A stretch of DNA of 64,000 nucleotides from Pseudomonas sp. B21-023 (GTDB lineage: Bacteria > Pseudomonadota > Gammaproteobacteria > Pseudomonadales > Pseudomonadaceae), in assembly GCF_024749165.1 (NCBI RefSeq), contig NZ_CP087190.1, forward strand, positions 1,448,001 to 1,512,000. The letters run 5' to 3'. A program made the translations under genes and the position numbers. The notes beneath the pieces were generated by a model. The model saw only the letters and a program-made list of their open reading frames with translations. It ran no database searches and had not been told where the DNA came from. Below, in pieces: positions 27,961 to 37,909 of the stretch; positions within the stretch are counted from its first letter, which is position 1; each line of letters begins with the position of its first letter.

Positions 27961-29252
27961 GTGACTCACGCCAATGCCCCGCCGTGCTGATCGCTGCCCC
28001 GGCCTCGGGCCAGGGCAAGACCACGGTGACCGCCGCTCTGGCCCGCCTGCACCGCAACCTCGGGCGCAAGGTGCGGGTGTTCAAGTGTGGGCCTGACTTT
28101 CTCGACCCGATGATCCTCGAGCGCGCCAGCGGTGCGCCGGTCTACCAGCTGGACTTGTGGATGATCGGTGCCGAGGAGAGTCGTCGCCTGCTGTGGGAAG
28201 CGGCGGGCGAGGCCGACCTGATCCTGATCGAAGGCGTGATGGGGCTGTTCGACGGCACGCCGTCGAGCGCCGACCTGGCCCGCCATTTCGGCGTGCCGGT
28301 GCTGGCGGTGATCGATGGCACGGCCATGGCCCAGACCTTCGGCGCCCTGGCACTGGGCCTGGCGCGCTACCAGCCCGACCTGCCGTTCGCCGGAGTGCTG
28401 GCCAACCGGGTTGGCAGCCTGCGCCATGCGCAGTTGCTCGAAGGCAGTCTCACCGAAGGCCTGCGCTGGTACGGCGGGTTGTCCCGCGAGCGTGGCATCG
28501 AGCTGCCCAGCCGCCACCTGGGCCTGGTCCAGGCCAGTGAACTCAACGACCTGGACGCGCGCCTGGATGCCGCCGCCGAAGCGCTCGGTGCCAGCTGCGA
28601 TGCCGCATTGCCGCCACCGGTCGGTTTTGCCCGGCCTGAGCCGCTGGGCGTAACCACGCCGCTTGCCGGGGTGCGCATCGGGGTGGCCCACGACGAAGCC
28701 TTCGCCTTCACCTATGGCGCTAACCTGGACCTGCTGCGCAGCCTCGGCGCGCAGCTCGAATTCTTCTCGCCGTTGCATGATCGGGAGTTGCCTGATGTAG
28801 ACAGCCTGTACCTGCCAGGCGGCTACCCGGAGTTGCACCATCAGGCCCTGGCCGCCAACGCTCCCATGCTGGGGGCGATCCGTGGCCACCACGCCGAGGG
28901 CAAGCCGCTGCTGGCCGAATGTGGCGGCATGCTCTACCTGCTCGACGCACTGACCGATGTGGCCGGTGTGCGTGCATCGCTGGCAGGCCTGCTGCCGGGC
29001 GAGGCAACCATGCAGAAGCGCCTGGCGGCCCTGGCCCTGCAGGCCGTCGAGTTGCCCGAAGGCACCCTGCGCGGCCACACCTATCACCATTCGCTGACCA
29101 GCACCGAGCTGGAACCGATTGCCCGTGGCCTGAGCCCCAATGGCGGACGCGGCAACGAGGCGGTCTACCGCCTTGGGCGGCTGACCGCTTCCTACGTACA
29201 CTTCTATTTTCCGTCCAACCCCGACGCGGCGGCGGCGCTGTTGCGACCATGA
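27957..29252 (+). CDS. cobB: Cobyrinate a,c-diamide synthase
   Basis: CobB amidates the a and c side chains of (hydrogeno)byrinate with glutamine and ATP. The 431-residue protein has an N-terminal dethiobiotin-synthetase-like ATPase domain (P-loop APASGQGKTT near 14-23) and a C-terminal class I glutaminase domain (Cys in LLAECGGMLYL near 324, then SYVHFYFPSNP near 410). The start is GTG at 27957, overlapping the cobO stop by 4 nt; the AGTGACTCACGC context gives MSDSRQ. The stop overlaps the bluB start by 4 nt (ATGA). Confidence 0.95.
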   Translation: MSDSRQCPAVLIAAPASGQGKTTVTAALARLHRNLGRKVRVFKCGPDFLDPMILERASGAPVYQLDLWMIGAEESRRLLWEAAGEADLILIEGVMGLFDGTPSSADLARHFGVPVLAVIDGTAMAQTFGALALGLARYQPDLPFAGVLANRVGSLRHAQLLEGSLTEGLRWYGGLSRERGIELPSRHLGLVQASELNDLDARLDAAAEALGASCDAALPPPVGFARPEPLGVTTPLAGVRIGVAHDEAFAFTYGANLDLLRSLGAQLEFFSPLHDRELPDVDSLYLPGGYPELHHQALAANAPMLGAIRGHHAEGKPLLAECGGMLYLLDALTDVAGVRASLAGLLPGEATMQKRLAALALQAVELPEGTLRGHTYHHSLTSTELEPIARGLSPNGGRGNEAVYRLGRLTASYVHFYFPSNPDAAAALLRP

Positions 29253-29899
29253 GCGAACACGCGTACAGCGCCGTTGAGCGCGCGGCGATCTACCGGGCCA
29301 TCGGCGAGCGCCGCGACATGCGCCATTTTGCCGGCGGCGAGGTGGCGCCCGAGTTGCTGGGGCGTCTGCTGGCCGCCGCTCACCAGGCCCCCAGCGTGGG
29401 CCTGATGCAGCCCTGGCGCTTCATTCGTATCAGCCAGCGTGATTTGCGCGAACGTATCCAGGCTTTGGTGGAGGAGGAGCGGGTGCGCACCGCCGAAGCC
29501 CTGGGCGAACGCTCCGATGAGTTCATGAAGCTCAAGGTCGATGGCATCAACGACTGCGCCGAGGTGCTGGTGGCTGCGCTGATGGACAAGCGCGAGGCGC
29601 ATGTTTTCGGCCGCCGCACCCTGCCGGAGATGGACCTGGCTTCGCTGGCCTGCGCCATCCAGAACCTGTGGCTGGCGGCGCGGGCCGAAGGGCTCGGCAT
29701 GGGCTGGGTGTCGTTGTTCGAGCCGCAGGCCCTGGCCGATCTGCTGGGCATGCCCGCAGGCGCCAAGCCCGTGGCGGTGCTGTGCCTGGGGCCGGTGACC
29801 GAATTCTATCCGGCGCCGATGCTGGTGCTGGAAGACTGGGCCGAGCAACGGCCGTTGAGTGACATGCTGTACGAGAACCAATGGGGGGAATGCCCATGA
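29249..29899 (+). CDS. bluB: 5,6-dimethylbenzimidazole synthase
   Basis: BluB is a flavin-dependent enzyme of the nitroreductase fold that breaks down reduced FMN with oxygen to form DMB, the lower ligand of B12. The 216-residue protein has [21 protein letters not shown] (about 22-42), the FMN-binding [13 protein letters not shown] near 48 and the lid segment [10 protein letters not shown] near 91. The presence of bluB implies aerobic DMB formation inside the operon. The ATG overlaps the cobB stop; the cobD start overlaps its stop. Confidence 0.95.
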   Translation: MSEHAYSAVERAAIYRAIGERRDMRHFAGGEVAPELLGRLLAAAHQAPSVGLMQPWRFIRISQRDLRERIQALVEEERVRTAEALGERSDEFMKLKVDGINDCAEVLVAALMDKREAHVFGRRTLPEMDLASLACAIQNLWLAARAEGLGMGWVSLFEPQALADLLGMPAGAKPVAVLCLGPVTEFYPAPMLVLEDWAEQRPLSDMLYENQWGECP

Positions 29900-30804
29900 G
29901 CGTGGCCTTGCTGACCGTGGCCGGCGTGGCCCTGGATGCACTGCTGGGCGAACCGCGGCGGCGCCATCCCTTGGTCGGTTTCGGCAACCTTGCCGCGCGC
30001 CTTGAGCAGCGCTTCAACGCCGGTGGCCGGGGCTGGCGCAGCCACGGTGTCACGGCCTGGTTCCTGGCGGTGGTGCCGCTGACCTTGCTGGCGCTGATCC
30101 TTTCCTGGCTGCCCGCTATCGGCTGGCTGGTGGACGTGCTGGCGCTGTACTGCGCCCTGGGCCTGCGCAGCCTCGGCGAGCATGTGCTGCCGGTGGCCCA
30201 GGCACTGCGTCAGGGCGACCTGGAGGAGGCGCGGCGGCGCGTCGGTTACCTGGTCAGTCGCGAGACCCGCGAACTGGACGAACCTGCCGTGGCCCGGGCG
30301 GCTACCGAGTCGGTGCTGGAGAACGGCAGCGATGCGGTATTCGCCGCGCTGTTCTGGTTCGTCGTGGCCGGGGCGCCTGGGGTGGTGCTGTATCGCCTGA
30401 GCAATACCCTGGATGCCATGTGGGGCTATCGCAACGACCGTTTCGAGCGCTTCGGCTGGTGCGCGGCGCGCATCGACGATGGGCTGAATTATATTCCCGC
30501 CAGGCTGGTGGCGCTGACCTATGCGCTGCTGGGCAAGACTCGGTTGGCCCTGGCCTGCTGGCGCAAGCAGGCGCCGCTGTGGGACAGCCCCAACGCCGGC
30601 CCGGTGATGGCGGCGGGGGCCGGAGCCCTGGGGGTGGAGCTGGGTGGCCCGGCGGTGTATCACGGCGAGCTGCACGAACGCCCGCGCCTGGGCGAGGGGC
30701 CGATGGCCGACGCCGACGCCATCGAGCGTGGCTGGAGCCTGGTGCAGCGCGGCGTGTGGCTGTGGGTGCTATTGATCTGCGTGGGAGCCTACCTGAATGC
30801 TTGA
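29896..30804 (+). CDS. cobD: Adenosylcobinamide-phosphate synthase
   Basis: CobD (CbiB in Salmonella) is a polytopic membrane enzyme that joins (R)-1-amino-2-propanol O-phosphate to adenosylcobyrate. The 302-residue protein has four to five hydrophobic segments (about 47-70, 74-95, 148-168 and 285-300) and the motif [18 protein letters not shown] near 100 with the [19 protein letters not shown] block near 124. The ATG at 29896 overlaps the bluB stop (ATGA); an ATG at 29890 is also possible. Overlaps with cobC follow. Confidence 0.93.
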   Translation: MSVALLTVAGVALDALLGEPRRRHPLVGFGNLAARLEQRFNAGGRGWRSHGVTAWFLAVVPLTLLALILSWLPAIGWLVDVLALYCALGLRSLGEHVLPVAQALRQGDLEEARRRVGYLVSRETRELDEPAVARAATESVLENGSDAVFAALFWFVVAGAPGVVLYRLSNTLDAMWGYRNDRFERFGWCAARIDDGLNYIPARLVALTYALLGKTRLALACWRKQAPLWDSPNAGPVMAAGAGALGVELGGPAVYHGELHERPRLGEGPMADADAIERGWSLVQRGVWLWVLLICVGAYLNA

Positions 30805-31789
30805 GCACGGTGGCCGCCTGCTACGGGCGGTGAAACAGTATGCGATCCCTCGGCAACAGTGGCTCGACCTGTCCAGTGGTATCGCCCCCTGGCCTTACCC
30901 GATACCGCCGATTCCCATGGACGCCTGGGCTCGACTGCCCGAGACCGAGGACGGCCTGGAAGCGGCGGCGCGGCGTTACTATGGCGCGCAGCCGCTGCTG
31001 GCGGTAGCTGGCTCCCAGGCGGCGATCCAGGCCTTGCCGTACCTGCGCCCGACCGGTCGGGTCGGGGTGCTGACGCCATGCTATGCCGAACATCCGCATG
31101 CCTGGGAGCGGGCGGGGCATGCGCTGGTCGAACTGGATGAGGCCCAGGTCGAGGACGCACTCGACAGCCTGGATGTCCTGGTACTGGTCAACCCCAACAA
31201 CCCCACCGGTCGCCGTGTGCCCCGCGAACGCCTGCTGGCCTGGCATGCGCGTCTGGCTGCGCGGGGTGGCTGGTTGTTGGTGGACGAAGCCTTCATGGAC
31301 AACACGCCCGCACACAGTGTGGTCGATCAGGCCGGACAACCCGGGCTGATCGTGCTGCGCTCGTTCGGCAAGTTCTTCGGCTTGGCCGGCGTGCGGCTGG
31401 GCTTCGTCGTCGCCGAGGCGGATGTGTTGCGGCAACTGGCCGAGGCGCTCGGGCCCTGGACCGTCAGTGGCCCGACCCGCGTACTGGGGCAGGCGTGCTT
31501 CGCCGACGAGGCGACGCACCTGGCGCAGATTGCCCGGTGCGCCCTGGCCAGCCAGCGCCTGGCCAGGTTGCTCGAAGGCGCAGGCTTGCCACCCAGCGGC
31601 GGTTGCGACCTGTTCCAGTACGTGCGTGACGAACGCGCCACGCACCTGCACGACTACCTCGCCCGCCGGGGCATCCTGGTGCGGCTGTTCGAGCGACCGT
31701 GCGCGCTGCGCTTCGGCCTGCCCGCCACGGCGGCTGACGAACAACGCCTGGCCCAGGCCCTGGCGGACTACCACAAGGAATCGGCATGA
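30797..31789 (+). CDS. cobC: Threonine-phosphate decarboxylase
   Basis: CobC (Pseudomonas usage; CobD in Salmonella) is a class I/II PLP aminotransferase-fold enzyme that decarboxylates L-threonine O-phosphate to the aminopropanol phosphate for the nucleotide loop. The 330-residue protein has the NPNNPTG motif near 134, DEAF near 163 and the PLP lysine in [15 protein letters not shown] near 194. It overlaps cobD by 8 nt and cobQ by 4 nt. It supplies the substrate used by the cobD product. Confidence 0.93.
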   Translation: MLEHGGRLLRAVKQYAIPRQQWLDLSSGIAPWPYPIPPIPMDAWARLPETEDGLEAAARRYYGAQPLLAVAGSQAAIQALPYLRPTGRVGVLTPCYAEHPHAWERAGHALVELDEAQVEDALDSLDVLVLVNPNNPTGRRVPRERLLAWHARLAARGGWLLVDEAFMDNTPAHSVVDQAGQPGLIVLRSFGKFFGLAGVRLGFVVAEADVLRQLAEALGPWTVSGPTRVLGQACFADEATHLAQIARCALASQRLARLLEGAGLPPSGGCDLFQYVRDERATHLHDYLARRGILVRLFERPCALRFGLPATAADEQRLAQALADYHKESA

Positions 31790-33240
31790 CCACCCTCATG
31801 GTGCAAGGCACCACCTCCGATGCCGGCAAGAGCACGCTGGTCACCGCCCTGTGCCGCTGGCTGCTGCGCCAGGGCATCGCCGTGGTGCCGTTCAAGCCAC
31901 AGAACATGGCGCTCAACAGCGCCGTGACCGCCGACGGCGGCGAGATCGGTCGCGCCCAGGCGGTGCAGGCCCAGGCCTGCCGGCTGGCGCCGCACACCGA
32001 CATGAACCCGGTGCTGCTCAAGCCCAACAGCGACACCGGCGCCCAGGTGATCGTCCATGGCCGGGCGGTGACCAGCATGAACGCCGTGGCCTATCACGAC
32101 TACAAGACCATCGCCATGCAGGCGGTGTTGGCCTCCCACGAGCGCCTGAGCGAAGCCTATCCGGTGGTGATGGTCGAAGGTGCTGGTTCCCCGGCGGAGA
32201 TCAACCTGCGGGCCGGCGATATCGCCAACATGGGCTTCGCCGAGGCGGTCGACTGCCCGGTGATCCTGGTGGCCGATATCAACCGGGGCGGCGTGTTCGC
32301 CCACCTGGTCGGCACCCTGGAGTTGCTGTCGGCGAGCGAGCAGGCGCGGGTCAAGGGCTTCGTCATCAACCGTTTCCGTGGTGACATCGCCTTGTTGCAA
32401 CCTGGCCTGGACTGGCTGGAGCAGCGCACCGGCAAGCCGGTGCTGGGCGTGCTGCCCTACGTCACCGACCTGCACCTGGAGGCCGAGGATGGTATCGATA
32501 CGCGCCAGGGCGAAAAGGGTGAGCGCCTGCTGAAGGTGATCGTCCCGGTGTTGCCGCGCATCAGCAACCACACCGACTTCGACCCGCTGCGCCTGCACCC
32601 TCAGGTGGATCTGCAGTTCATCGGCCCGGGCCAGCCGATTCCGCCTGCCGACCTGATCATCCTGCCCGGCTCCAAGAGCGTACGCGGCGACCTGGCGCAA
32701 TTGCGCGAGCGCGGCTGGGACACGGCCATCGCTCGGCACCTGCGTTATGGCGGTAAGCTCATCGGCATCTGCGGTGGCCTGCAGATGCTCGGCGAGCAGG
32801 TGCATGATCCCCTGGGTCTTGAGGGGCCGGCCGGCTCCAGTGATGGCCTGGGCCTGCTGGCGTACAGCACCGTGCTGGAATCCGAGAAGCAGTTGCGTAA
32901 TGTGGCGGGCACGCTCGATCTCGAGCAGGCCCCGGTGGCGGGGTATGAGATCCATGCCGGCGTCACCAGCGGGTTGGCGCTGGAGCGCCCCGCAGTGCAA
33001 CTGGCCGATGGCCGTGCCGATGGCGCCATCAGCGCCGACGGGCAGATCCTCGCCACCTACCTGCATGGCCTGTTCGAGGGTAGCCAGTCGTGCGCCGCGC
33101 TGCTGCGCTGGGCCGGGCTGGCCGATGCGCAGACCATCGACTACGAGGCCCTGCGCGAGCGCGATATCGAGCGCCTGGCCGATCTGGTCGAGCAGCACCT
33201 GGACACCGCGCGTCTGCGCGAACTGTGTGGAGTCACCTGA
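31786..33240 (+). CDS. cobQ: Cobyric acid synthase
   Basis: CobQ amidates the remaining four peripheral carboxylates (b, d, e, g) of adenosylcobyrinate diamide, using glutamine and ATP. The 484-residue protein has an N-terminal P-loop-type ATPase domain ([11 protein letters not shown] near 7-17), the segment [12 protein letters not shown] near 38 and a C-terminal glutaminase domain with the Cys in [10 protein letters not shown] near 330 and the His in TYLHGLFEG near 427. It starts 4 nt inside cobC. cobP follows after 1 nt. Confidence 0.96.
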   Translation: MTTLMVQGTTSDAGKSTLVTALCRWLLRQGIAVVPFKPQNMALNSAVTADGGEIGRAQAVQAQACRLAPHTDMNPVLLKPNSDTGAQVIVHGRAVTSMNAVAYHDYKTIAMQAVLASHERLSEAYPVVMVEGAGSPAEINLRAGDIANMGFAEAVDCPVILVADINRGGVFAHLVGTLELLSASEQARVKGFVINRFRGDIALLQPGLDWLEQRTGKPVLGVLPYVTDLHLEAEDGIDTRQGEKGERLLKVIVPVLPRISNHTDFDPLRLHPQVDLQFIGPGQPIPPADLIILPGSKSVRGDLAQLRERGWDTAIARHLRYGGKLIGICGGLQMLGEQVHDPLGLEGPAGSSDGLGLLAYSTVLESEKQLRNVAGTLDLEQAPVAGYEIHAGVTSGLALERPAVQLADGRADGAISADGQILATYLHGLFEGSQSCAALLRWAGLADAQTIDYEALRERDIERLADLVEQHLDTARLRELCGVT

Positions 33241-33241
33241 A

Positions 33242-33763
33242 ATGCACAGCCTGATCCTCGGCGGCGCCCGTTCGGGCAAGAGCCGCCTGGCCGAGCAACT
33301 GGCCGAAGCCAGCGGCCTGCCGGTGACCTATATCGCCACCAGCCAGCCGCTGGACGGCGAGATGAATGAACGCGTGCGCTTGCACCGCGAACGGCGTCCG
33401 TCCCATTGGGGGCTGGTGGAGGAGCCCGTGGCGCTGGCCGCCGTGCTGCACGCCGAAGCCGCCCAAGGGCGCTGCCTGCTGGTGGACTGCCTGACGCTGT
33501 GGCTGACCAACCTGCTGATGCTCGAAGATGATCAGCGCCTGGCGCAGGAGCGCGACGCGCTGCTCGCCAGCCTGGCGCAACTGCCGGGTACGATCATCCT
33601 GGTCAGCAACGAAACCGGCCTGGGCGTGGTGCCCATGGGCGAACTGACCCGCCGTTATGTCGACCTGGCAGGCACGTTGCACCAGGCCGTGGCCGAACGC
33701 TGCCAGCGCGTGGTGCTGACTGTCGCCGGCCTTCCTCTCATGCTCAAAGGACCAGCCTTATGA
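33242..33763 (+). CDS. cobP: Adenosylcobinamide kinase / adenosylcobinamide-phosphate guanylyltransferase
   Basis: CobP (CobU) phosphorylates adenosylcobinamide and transfers GMP to give adenosyl-GDP-cobinamide. The 173-residue protein has the P-loop GGARSGKS (7-14), the guanylated His in [12 protein letters not shown] near 43, the CLTLWLTNL block near 80 and the [11 protein letters not shown] motif near 118. It begins 1 nt after cobQ, with ATG at 33242, and its stop overlaps the cobT start by 4 nt. Length matches the family. Confidence 0.95.
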   Translation: MHSLILGGARSGKSRLAEQLAEASGLPVTYIATSQPLDGEMNERVRLHRERRPSHWGLVEEPVALAAVLHAEAAQGRCLLVDCLTLWLTNLLMLEDDQRLAQERDALLASLAQLPGTIILVSNETGLGVVPMGELTRRYVDLAGTLHQAVAERCQRVVLTVAGLPLMLKGPAL

Positions 33764-34815
33764 CCCCGATGTGGTGGCGTGACGCCTGCCAACCCCTCGA
33801 CAGCGCCGCCATGGACCAGGCCCGCGCCCGTCAGCAACAGCTGACCAAGCCGGCCGGCTCCCTCGGCCAGCTCGAAGGCCTGGCGGTACGCCTGGCCGGC
33901 CTGCAAGGGCGCGAGCGTCCCAGCCTGGAGCGGGTCGCCATCACGATCTTCGCCGGCGACCATGGCGTGGTGGAGGAGGGCATCTCCGCCTATCCGCAGG
34001 CGGTGACCGGGCAAATGCTGCGCAACTTCGTCGGCGGTGGCGCGGCGATCAGCGTACTGGCGCGCGAGCTGGACGCCGAGCTGCAGGTGGTCGACCTCGG
34101 CACTATCGACGCGGACCTGCACCTGCCAGGCGTGCACCACCTGCGCCTGGGCGCCGGTACCGCCAACTTCGCCCGCCAGCCGGCGATGACCGACGCGCAG
34201 CTGGCGGAGGCGTTGCAGGCCGGCCGCGACAGTGCCTTGCGCGCGCTCGACAACGGCGCCCAGCTGTTCATCGGCGGTGAAATGGGCATTGGCAACACCA
34301 CTGCCGCGGCCGCCCTGGCCAGTACCTTGCTGGGCTGCCCGGCGCGTGAGCTGAGCGGCCCGGGCACCGGCCTGGACAGCGCCGGCGTGCGCCACAAGGC
34401 CGAGGTGATCGAGCGCGCCCTGGTGCTGCACGGCCTGCGTGCTGACCAACCGCTGCGGGCATTGGCCTGTGTCGGCGGCTTTGAAATCGCCGCGCTGGCA
34501 GGTGCCTACATGGCTTGCGCCCAGCATGGCGTGGCGGTGCTGGTCGACGGCTTCATCTGCAGTGTCGCCGCCTTGGTGGCGGTGCGCCTCAACCCGCAAT
34601 GCCGCCCGTGGCTGCTGTTTGCCCACCAGGGCGCCGAGCCAGGCCACAAGGCCCTGCTGGCTGCGCTGGAGGCCGAGCCGCTGCTGGCCCTGGGCCTGCG
34701 CCTGGGCGAGGGCAGCGGCGCGGCGCTGGCGGTGCCGCTGATTCGCCTGGCTTGCGCCCTGCATGGGCAGATGGCGACCTTTGCCGAGGCCGCGGTGGCG
34801 GATCGCCCGGTATGA
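33760..34815 (+). CDS. cobT: Nicotinate-nucleotide-dimethylbenzimidazole phosphoribosyltransferase
   Basis: CobT converts DMB and nicotinate mononucleotide to alpha-ribazole phosphate. The 351-residue protein contains [20 protein letters not shown] near 28, the [17 protein letters not shown] block near 66, GEMGIGNTT near 175 and the catalytic Glu in [13 protein letters not shown] near 290. It lies between cobP and the alpha-ribazole phosphatase, with 4-nt overlaps at both ends, so the DMB arm is built by adjacent genes (bluB, cobT, phosphatase, cobS). Confidence 0.96.
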   Translation: MTPMWWRDACQPLDSAAMDQARARQQQLTKPAGSLGQLEGLAVRLAGLQGRERPSLERVAITIFAGDHGVVEEGISAYPQAVTGQMLRNFVGGGAAISVLARELDAELQVVDLGTIDADLHLPGVHHLRLGAGTANFARQPAMTDAQLAEALQAGRDSALRALDNGAQLFIGGEMGIGNTTAAAALASTLLGCPARELSGPGTGLDSAGVRHKAEVIERALVLHGLRADQPLRALACVGGFEIAALAGAYMACAQHGVAVLVDGFICSVAALVAVRLNPQCRPWLLFAHQGAEPGHKALLAALEAEPLLALGLRLGEGSGAALAVPLIRLACALHGQMATFAEAAVADRPV

Positions 34816-35381
34816 TTCTCGAGCTGCTGCGTCATGGCGAGACCGAGCTCGGCGGCGGCCTGCGCGGCAGCCTCGACGATGCCCTGACCGAAAGTGGTTG
34901 GGCACAGATGCGTCATGCTGTCGCCGATGCCGGCCCCTGGGACGTGCTGGTCAGCTCACCGTTGCAGCGTTGCGCGTCGTTTGCCGAAGAGCTGGGGGCA
35001 CGGGTCAACTTGCCGGTGCAGCGTGAGACCGGTGTGCGTGAGCTGCATTTCGGCGGCTGGGAAGGGCAGAGCGCCGCCCAGATCATGCAGGCCGATGCTG
35101 ATGCCCTGGGGCTGTTCTGGAGTGATCCGTATGCGTTCACTCCGCCTGCGGGCGAGCCGGTGCTGGCCTTTGCCGAACGGGTGCTGGCTGCGGTCGAGCG
35201 GCTGCATCGCGAGCATGCCGGCAAACGGGTGTTGGTGGTGACCCATGGCGGGGTGATGCGCTTGCTACTGGCGCGTGCGCGCGGGCTGCCGCGCGAGCAA
35301 CTGTTGCAGGTCGAGGTCGGACATGGCGCGCTGGTGCGCCTGGCCGTGGCTGAGGACGGCCAGTTGCACGAGGTGCGCTGA
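34812..35381 (+). CDS. Alpha-ribazole phosphatase (histidine phosphatase family)
   Basis: A 189-residue phosphoglycerate-mutase-fold enzyme. The catalytic RHG motif is at residues 7-9 ([10 protein letters not shown]), the second arginine in [14 protein letters not shown] near 52, the glutamate in ELHFGGWEG near 77 and the second His in [11 protein letters not shown] near 143. This family member removes the phosphate from alpha-ribazole 5'-phosphate (CobC in Salmonella naming, avoided here because cobC is used for the decarboxylase). The ATG overlaps the cobT stop (ATGA); cobS starts 1 nt after its stop. Confidence 0.88.
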   Translation: MILELLRHGETELGGGLRGSLDDALTESGWAQMRHAVADAGPWDVLVSSPLQRCASFAEELGARVNLPVQRETGVRELHFGGWEGQSAAQIMQADADALGLFWSDPYAFTPPAGEPVLAFAERVLAAVERLHREHAGKRVLVVTHGGVMRLLLARARGLPREQLLQVEVGHGALVRLAVAEDGQLHEVR

Positions 35382-35382
35382 G

Positions 35383-36114
35383 ATGCTGCCGTTCTGGATT
35401 GCCCTGCAGTTTCTCAGCAGCCTGCCGGTGCGCCTGCCGGGCATGCCGGCGCCACAGGAAATGGGGCGTTCGCTGCTGTTCTATCCCGTGGTGGGGCTGC
35501 TGTTCGGTGTGCTGCTGTGGCTGGCCAGCCATCTGCTGCATGGCGTGGCGGCCCCTCTGCACGCGGCCTTGCTGCTGGCGTTGTGGGTGTTGCTCAGTGG
35601 CGCGCTGCACCTGGACGGCCTGGCCGACAGCGCCGATGCCTGGCTGGGTGGGTTCGGCGACCGCGAGCGCACCTTGCAGATCATGAAGGACCCGCGCAGC
35701 GGGCCGATCGCCGTGGTCACCCTGGTACTGGTGTTGTTGCTCAAGTTCTGTGCCCTGTGGGTACTGGTCGAGCGGGGGGGTGGTGGCCTGCTGGTGCTGG
35801 CGCCGGTGGTGGGGCGTGCGGCGCTGCTGGGTTTGTTCCTCGGTACGCCCTATGTGCGCCCCGGTGGGCTCGGGTCGGCACTGGCCGAGCATCTGCCGCG
35901 GCGCGGCGCCGCGTGGGTGTTGCTGGGCAGCGCGGCACTCTGCGTCACCTTGGGCGGCTGGCCGGTGCTATGGGTGTTGCTGCTGACGGCAGTGGCGTTC
36001 GCCTGGTTGCGACGGGTGATGTGCAAGCGCCTGGGAGGGACCACCGGGGATACCGCCGGGGCACTGCTCGAGTTGCTGGAACTGGTGGTGGTGCTTGGCC
36101 TGGCGTTGCAGTAG
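35383..36114 (+). CDS. cobS: Adenosylcobinamide-GDP ribazoletransferase (cobalamin synthase)
   Basis: CobS joins alpha-ribazole to adenosyl-GDP-cobinamide, the last step of B12 formation, in the inner membrane. The 243-residue protein has several hydrophobic segments and the conserved LHLDGLADSADAWLGG block near 72, whose acidic residues are thought to bind metal. It also has the KDPRSGPIAVV motif near 102 and GGTTGDTAGALLEL near 220. It is the last gene of the operon; the next gene (GH5) begins 93 nt later and lacks any overlap. Confidence 0.95.
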   Translation: MLPFWIALQFLSSLPVRLPGMPAPQEMGRSLLFYPVVGLLFGVLLWLASHLLHGVAAPLHAALLLALWVLLSGALHLDGLADSADAWLGGFGDRERTLQIMKDPRSGPIAVVTLVLVLLLKFCALWVLVERGGGGLLVLAPVVGRAALLGLFLGTPYVRPGGLGSALAEHLPRRGAAWVLLGSAALCVTLGGWPVLWVLLLTAVAFAWLRRVMCKRLGGTTGDTAGALLELLELVVVLGLALQ

Positions 36115-36207
36115 GTCGCGTCTGAAAAATCCTGCGGGGAAAACGGAAAACCATACCAAGCACTTGTTCTATCCTCGTTCGCTCGCCAACCACCAGGAAT
36201 GCCTCGC

Positions 36208-37398
36208 ATGCACCACTGGATCCTCGCCGGCCTGCTTGTGCTTGCCGGCATGCCCGCCAACGCCGCCGACCTGATCGACTTCTGGGATACACCTCGTCAT
36301 GGCGGCAACAGCTTCAATCGCCTGCCCCCGGACCAGGCCTACTTCGATGCCTTGAAAAGCTACGGTGCCAGCTGGGTACGCCTGTCGTACGACAAATGGC
36401 AGCCGGCCAAGCGCGATTTCCTGTTGGGCAATGCCGACGATTACCAAGGCTTGGCTGCCTGCGATCTGCGGCAGCTGGTCGAAGTGCTAGATCGCGCCCA
36501 CGCCGCTGGGCTCAAGGTGGTCATTACGCCACTGTCGCTGCCTGGCATGCGCTGGGCGCAGAACAACCAGGGCCGTTTCGACGACCGGCTGTGGCACGAC
36601 AAGCGTTTCTGGACCCAGTCCGCGCGTTTCTGGCGTGATGTTGCCCTGGCGCTCAAGGATCACCCGGCCATCGCCGCCTACAACCTTGTCAACGAGCCTG
36701 CGCCTGAGAAACAGGGTGACCTGGCCGAGCATGCCGATCTTGCCCGGATGAAGCAGTGGTACGCCCGCGAGCAGGGCGGGCCGCGTGACCTGCCTGCGCT
36801 CTATCGGCAACTGTTGGCGGCGATCCGCGAGGTCGACGGCAAGACGCCGGTGATGGTCGATGCCGGCTGGTACGCTGCTGCCGACGCCTTCGGCTACTGG
36901 CCCGCGGCGCTGGAGGGCGAGCGCGTGCTGTACAGCGTGCATATGTACGAGCCCTATGCCGCCACCAGTGCGCCGAACCTGGCGCGGCGCGAGCCATACG
37001 CCTACCCGGGGCCGGTACCGTTCGCCGGGAAGACGCAGCAGTGGGCCGCCGGGCAAGTCGCGCGCTACCTGCAACAACCGGTCGATTGGGCCGATGCCAT
37101 CAAGCTGCCGCGTTCGCGCCTGGTGGTTGGCGAGTTCGGTTGCATGCGCCGCCTGCCCGGTTGTCGGCAGTACCTGGAGGACGTCCTCACGGTGCTTGAC
37201 CGCCAGCAGTTGCATTGGGCGTTCTATAGCTTTCGCGAAGACAGCTGGGACGGCATGGACTACGAACTTGGTTCGGCCAAGGTGCCGTGGCGGTACTGGC
37301 AGGCGATCGACACGGGAGCGCCTGATCCACTGGTGCGCAAGGCCGCGGCGGAGTTCGAGCCGATCCGTCGGCGGCTGCAGCCCGGAATCACCCCTTGA
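36208..37398 (+). CDS. Secreted GH5-like glycoside hydrolase (cellulase family)
   Basis: A 396-residue exported enzyme with signal peptide 1-20 (cleavage after ANA) and a GH5-type barrel. The acid/base Glu is E163 in the classic YNLVNEPAP motif and the nucleophile is E309 in VVGEFG. Aromatic binding residues occur at HMYEPY near 245. GH5 enzymes cut beta-glucans, mannans or related polysaccharides; the target cannot be read here. The ATG at 36208 has an AGGA ten bases upstream, while the ATG at 36199 directly abuts that AGGA. It stands alone between cobS and the MarR gene. Confidence 0.85.
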   Translation: MHHWILAGLLVLAGMPANAADLIDFWDTPRHGGNSFNRLPPDQAYFDALKSYGASWVRLSYDKWQPAKRDFLLGNADDYQGLAACDLRQLVEVLDRAHAAGLKVVITPLSLPGMRWAQNNQGRFDDRLWHDKRFWTQSARFWRDVALALKDHPAIAAYNLVNEPAPEKQGDLAEHADLARMKQWYAREQGGPRDLPALYRQLLAAIREVDGKTPVMVDAGWYAAADAFGYWPAALEGERVLYSVHMYEPYAATSAPNLARREPYAYPGPVPFAGKTQQWAAGQVARYLQQPVDWADAIKLPRSRLVVGEFGCMRRLPGCRQYLEDVLTVLDRQQLHWAFYSFREDSWDGMDYELGSAKVPWRYWQAIDTGAPDPLVRKAAAEFEPIRRRLQPGITP

Positions 37399-37404
37399 AA
37401 TGTC

Positions 37405-37433
37405 TTGCAACGTCGTTGATGCGGGTATATACA
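37405..37433 (+). promoter_or_regulatory. Promoter of the marR-like gene, possibly leaderless
   Basis: TTGCAA (37405-37410), a 17-nt spacer and TATACA (37428-37433). The predicted transcript start is about 37440-37441, at the ATG (37441), and there is no Shine-Dalgarno. The -10 box lies inside the operator-like gcgggtatatacacgt (37421-37436). Confidence 0.7.
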
Positions 37434-37436
37434 CGT
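37421..37436. promoter_or_regulatory. Operator half of a shared palindromic motif (marR side)
   Basis: gcgggtatatacacgt, a two-mismatch copy of the perfect 16-bp palindrome found upstream of the MFS gene. It covers the -10 box of the marR-like promoter, which fits autorepression. Confidence 0.7.
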
Positions 37437-37440
37437 ATCC

Positions 37441-37845
37441 ATGCTGACCAGTGAATGCATCTGTACCCATCTACGTCGTGCCGCCCGTGGGGTGAGCCGG
37501 CATTACGACGAGGCCCTTGTCGGCTTCGGCATCAATGTCGCCCAGTTTTCCCTGCTGCGTCATGTCCAGCGCCTCGACCGCCCCAGTATCACCTGCCTGG
37601 CCGAGGCCATGGGCCTGGAGCGCAGCACCTTGGGTCGCAACCTCAAGGTGCTCGAGGCCGAGGGCTTGGTGCGGCTGGCCGACGGAGAAGACCAGCGCAA
37701 CCGTGTGGTGCTGTTGAGTGAGGCGGGCAGGGCATGCCTGGATGCCGCCTACCCGGCCTGGCAGCAGGCCCAGGCGCAACTGGTGAAGCGGCTGGGTGAG
37801 GGGCAGCGCGACGAGTTGGTGCGCTTGCTGGAGCAACTCGCCTGA
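37441..37845 (+). CDS. MarR-family transcriptional regulator
   Basis: A 134-residue winged-helix protein of the MarR family, which usually represses a neighbouring transporter gene until it binds a small ligand. The wHTH spans about 30-95 with the recognition helix AMGLERSTLGRNLKVLEAEGLV near 57-78 (core ERSTLGRNLK) and the wing DGEDQRNRVVLL near 81. The N-terminal CICTHLRRAARGVSRHYDEAL helix mediates dimers. The MFS gene follows after 64 nt. Matching palindromes overlap the promoters of both genes. No ribosome-binding site precedes the ATG, so the mRNA may be leaderless. Confidence 0.88.
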   Translation: MLTSECICTHLRRAARGVSRHYDEALVGFGINVAQFSLLRHVQRLDRPSITCLAEAMGLERSTLGRNLKVLEAEGLVRLADGEDQRNRVVLLSEAGRACLDAAYPAWQQAQAQLVKRLGEGQRDELVRLLEQLA

Positions 37846-37861
37846 TACACGACGATTAAAA

Positions 37862-37877
37862 GCGGGTATATACCCGC
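37862..37877. promoter_or_regulatory. Perfect 16-bp palindrome upstream of the MFS gene
   Basis: gcgggtatatacccgc, identical in its left half to the copy at 37421. Best explained as the binding site of the adjacent MarR-family regulator. It lies 33 nt before the MFS start codon. Confidence 0.75.
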
Positions 37878-37909
37878 ATAAACCTTGCGATGGGCTGGAG
37901 ACAACGACA

